Assembly: GCA_028818995.1 (NCBI GenBank)
Contig: JAPPMR010000001.1
Span: 1-7,366 of the forward strand
Length of the DNA stretch: 7,366 nt
From: Candidatus Poribacteria bacterium
Lineage (GTDB): Bacteria > Poribacteria > WGA-4E > WGA-3G
Direction: 5' to 3'
The translations under genes and the position numbers were made by a program. Position 1 is the stretch's first letter. Each line of letters begins with the position of its first letter. The notes beneath the pieces were generated by a model that saw only the letters and a program-made list of their open reading frames with translations, did no database searches and was not told the DNA's origin. Positions 5,799 through 7,366 of the stretch are shown here, piece after piece.

Positions 5799-6980
5799 AT
5801 GCTTAGCATCAAACATCTTGAAACAATCACATTGAATGTACCGTTCTATTGCGACCGTGTCAGTCGACACATGCACCGAGCAGCAACCCATGGAGAACGG
5901 GTTTACGTTTACCGTGTTGAACTTAGTAATGGGGTAATAGGGTATGGCGAAAATTTATATGATGAATCGGATAGTATTGAGCGATTGATAGGGAAAAATC
6001 CTTTTGCGTGTATGCGCGATGATGGAGTCGGGTTCGGCATCCAGATGTCGCTTTATGATGCTGTTGGTAAAACGGTAGGTGTATCCGTGTCTGAACTGAT
6101 TGGTCCGAAGGTGCGTGAAAAGTGTCCGATCTCATGGTGGGATATTGACATGCCGCCAGAGGATTGGGTTGCAGAAGTGCAGGAATCGGTCAAAAGAGGT
6201 TATACATCTGCCAAACTCAAAGCACGACCTTGGCGAGACATCTTCGCACAAGTTGACGCAGTCGGCAACGCAGTACCAGCGGATTACAAACTTGACATTG
6301 ACTTCAACGGTTTCCTGCTAACAGCGGATAACGCTATTCCTGTTTTACAGAAGTTAGATGAACATCCGAATGTTGCAATCTACGAGAGTCCGTTCTATCT
6401 TGGGACGGATATAGAGGGCGCAGCCAGGTTACAGGAGGCTGTTGAAAAACGTATCGTAGAGCATTACAATGAATCCTGTTTACATGCGCGCTGTTGTGGT
6501 GGGTTTGTTGTTGGAGGTAGCGTAAACTCACTACTGCGGACGAATGCGCTCTGTGCTTCGTTTGGACAACCGTTCTGGCTACAGATGGTCGGCACTGGTA
6601 TTACAACGGCATACTGTGTGCATCTCGGTGCGGTTCTATCGCAAGCGGAGTTGCCAGCAATTACCTGCCATGAGTTGTGGGAATCGGATCTGCTTGAAAA
6701 TCGACTTGAAGTCGTTGAGGGGACGATCCAAGTTCCAGATTCTCCTGGACTGGGAGTCTCTGTGGATGAGGATGCATTGTCAGAATATAGCGTTGATAAA
6801 TCAGCACCGACACCGCAGCAGCTGTTCCACCAAACTGATTATATGTGCAGAGTCCATATTCCAAATGCGGATGGCGGAGAGACAGTTCACGATTTCAGCA
6901 GTGAGGGTGAATATTATCCCGCGTTCAGTGAAGGGAAGTATCCAGGGTTTGTGCCGGGGGTTTGGATGGAAGTGGTTTGA
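5799..6980 (+). CDS. Enolase-superfamily protein (mandelate racemase/muconate lactonizing enzyme-like)
   Basis: A 393-residue cytoplasmic enzyme candidate. An N-terminal capping domain (about 1-110) precedes a modified TIM barrel. Visible barrel features are the second-strand K139-x-K141 motif (AKLKAR), metal ligand D168 in LDIDFNG, and E196 in YESPF. The superfamily abstracts a proton alpha to a carboxylate to form an Mg-stabilised enolate. The third metal ligand is not obvious: the expected position, about 26 residues after E196, holds E221-H222 in VEHYNES. From there to the GGFVVGG strand (234-240) is only about 12-18 residues, about ten fewer than in mandelate racemase. The mandelate-racemase His/Asp dyad is not seen; FWLQMVG stands where a histidine would be. 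Substrate unknown: a sugar-acid dehydratase-like or epimerase-like activity is possible, as is loss of activity. The ATG has an ideal TAGGAGG six bases upstream. It is followed by repeats, not a gene. Confidence 0.85.
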   Translation: MLSIKHLETITLNVPFYCDRVSRHMHRAATHGERVYVYRVELSNGVIGYGENLYDESDSIERLIGKNPFACMRDDGVGFGIQMSLYDAVGKTVGVSVSELIGPKVREKCPISWWDIDMPPEDWVAEVQESVKRGYTSAKLKARPWRDIFAQVDAVGNAVPADYKLDIDFNGFLLTADNAIPVLQKLDEHPNVAIYESPFYLGTDIEGAARLQEAVEKRIVEHYNESCLHARCCGGFVVGGSVNSLLRTNALCASFGQPFWLQMVGTGITTAYCVHLGAVLSQAELPAITCHELWESDLLENRLEVVEGTIQVPDSPGLGVSVDEDALSEYSVDKSAPTPQQLFHQTDYMCRVHIPNADGGETVHDFSSEGEYYPAFSEGKYPGFVPGVWMEVV

Positions 6981-7018
6981 TGGTTCTCATATAATGTTGT
7001 TTCAAATTAGATTTCTTT

Positions 7019-7127
7019 GTAGGAGCGACCTCGAATCAACGCCAAATGCGCCTTTGGCATTTGTCCAAATCAACACCGAATACGCCTCAACGGTATGAAT
7101 GCCGTTTAGGCATTCACCGCCTACAGA
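7019..7127. repeat. Composite palindromic repeat region with two short hairpins
   Basis: The region opens with TGTAGGAGCGACCTC, the reverse complement of the dispersed repeat's right part, and ends with CGCCTACAG, giving inverted ends. Inside are CAAATGC/GCATTTG (7043-7049 and 7057-7063) and GAATGCC/GGCATTC (7097-7103 and 7109-7115), the latter extended by CGGT/ACCG. A 34-base direct period is also visible: 7033-7053 and 7067-7087 match at 17 of 21 positions, and all four differences are G/A transitions. Confidence 0.7.
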
Positions 7128-7148
7128 AATCTTGCGCACTTTAGATTT

Positions 7149-7214
7149 TGTAGGAGGGAACTCCGATTCCCGACTATCATTGTATTTTGTCGCGATTCGG
7201 AGATCGCTCCTACA
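7149..7214. repeat. Long imperfect inverted repeat related to the dispersed palindrome
   Basis: Arms of 26 bases at 7149-7174 and 7189-7214 are complementary at 22 positions, separated by a 14-base AT-rich loop. The left arm begins TGTAGGAG and the right arm ends CTCCTACA, the same termini as the dispersed repeat, so this looks like two opposed repeat halves. The transcript would form a long stem-loop downstream of the enolase-superfamily gene. No T-run follows the stem. Confidence 0.75.
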
Positions 7215-7302
7215 GAGAAGATGTCAACATATTTTATATTGGATTTTACAATTAACTCTACATCGTCACTCGACATTTACAAAGTGTTCTACAGTTTAAA
7301 AG

Positions 7303-7333
7303 TCGCGACCAGGAGGTCGCTCCTACAGAAGAG
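7303..7333 (+). repeat. Dispersed palindromic repeat, copy 4
   Basis: A 31-base copy identical to those at 4462 and 5495, again in plus orientation, lying 33 bases from the window edge in DNA without a gene. Confidence 0.85.
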
Positions 7334-7366
7334 AGTGTTGCATTCGGACAACCGATTTATGAAATA

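Larger units (their letters stand above)
6981..7366. other. Repeat-rich non-coding region to the window edge
   Basis: No gene is supported in these 386 bases. Two composite palindromic elements (about 7019-7127 and 7149-7214) and one full dispersed palindrome (7303-7333) fill most of it. TTAGATTT followed by TGTAGGAG occurs before each composite element (from 7007 and 7141), which suggests related units placed in tandem. An ATG at 7359 near the edge has no ribosome binding site and too little sequence to judge. Confidence 0.65.

Noticed and set aside
6544..7098. Open frame of about 184 codons overlapping the end of the enolase-superfamily gene
   Set aside because: It lies in another frame over a well-supported gene and runs into the repeats; the translation is rich in R, C, S and H with no recognisable domain and no ribosome binding site.
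4395..7333. AGGAGG inside every dispersed palindrome as a ribosome binding site
   Set aside because: No start codon with an open reading frame lies 5-12 bases downstream of any plus-strand copy; the motif is part of the hairpin.
7359..7366. Start of a further gene at the right edge
   Set aside because: An ATG is present but has no Shine-Dalgarno, and only eight bases remain in the window.

Overview
This window looks like a chromosomal segment of an uncultured, Gram-negative-type bacterium. An outer-membrane PorV/PorQ-like barrel with an export signal supports an outer membrane. A phytanoyl-CoA dioxygenase-family oxygenase, an enolase-superfamily enzyme and a secreted formylglycine-generating-enzyme (FGE)-like protein, together with many GC-rich palindromic repeats in AT-richer spacers, resemble Candidatus Poribacteria or related metagenome genomes. 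That assignment is inference from gene content and repeat style; no rRNA or other taxonomic marker is present.

Layout. Positions 46-900 (+) encode an S1-domain RNA-binding protein whose frame is open to the left edge. Four bases later comes an Fsr-type MFS transporter (905-2140, +). It converges tail-to-tail with a PorV/PorQ-like protein (2137-3216, -), and the two stop codons overlap. Next on the minus strand are a secreted FGE-like protein without the FGE cysteine pair (3536-4354) and a PhyH-family dioxygenase (4494-5357). A divergent spacer (5358-5798) separates the dioxygenase from a mandelate racemase/muconate lactonizing enzyme-like protein (5799-6980, +). The right end (6981-7366) is repeat-rich and I see no gene in it.

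The non-coding DNA is the most distinctive part. A 31-nt palindromic repeat (26 nt in one copy) occurs four times in the same orientation, at 4395, 4462, 5495 and 7303, with diverged or inverted relatives at 7019-7214. One copy sits inside a small element (5450-5570) that has 10-bp inverted repeats and is bracketed by 10-bp direct repeats, as expected of a MITE-like insertion. Two copies sit in a 67-bp tandem repeat that runs into the 3' end of the dioxygenase gene. A larger nested-palindrome element (about 3256-3538) abuts the FGE-like gene, whose stop codon lies within a flanking 8-bp direct repeat.

Functional links are loose. The S1 protein and transporter probably share a transcript. The dioxygenase has a near-perfect sigma70-type promoter (TTGACA, 17 bp, TATAAT, with a TGn extension) and a partial palindrome over its -10 region. 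It points away from the enolase-superfamily gene, which has its own strong ribosome binding site. The two could serve one catabolic or metabolite-modifying role, but nothing in the sequence fixes a substrate. I found no defence system, CRISPR array, tRNA, rRNA or clear intrinsic terminator.
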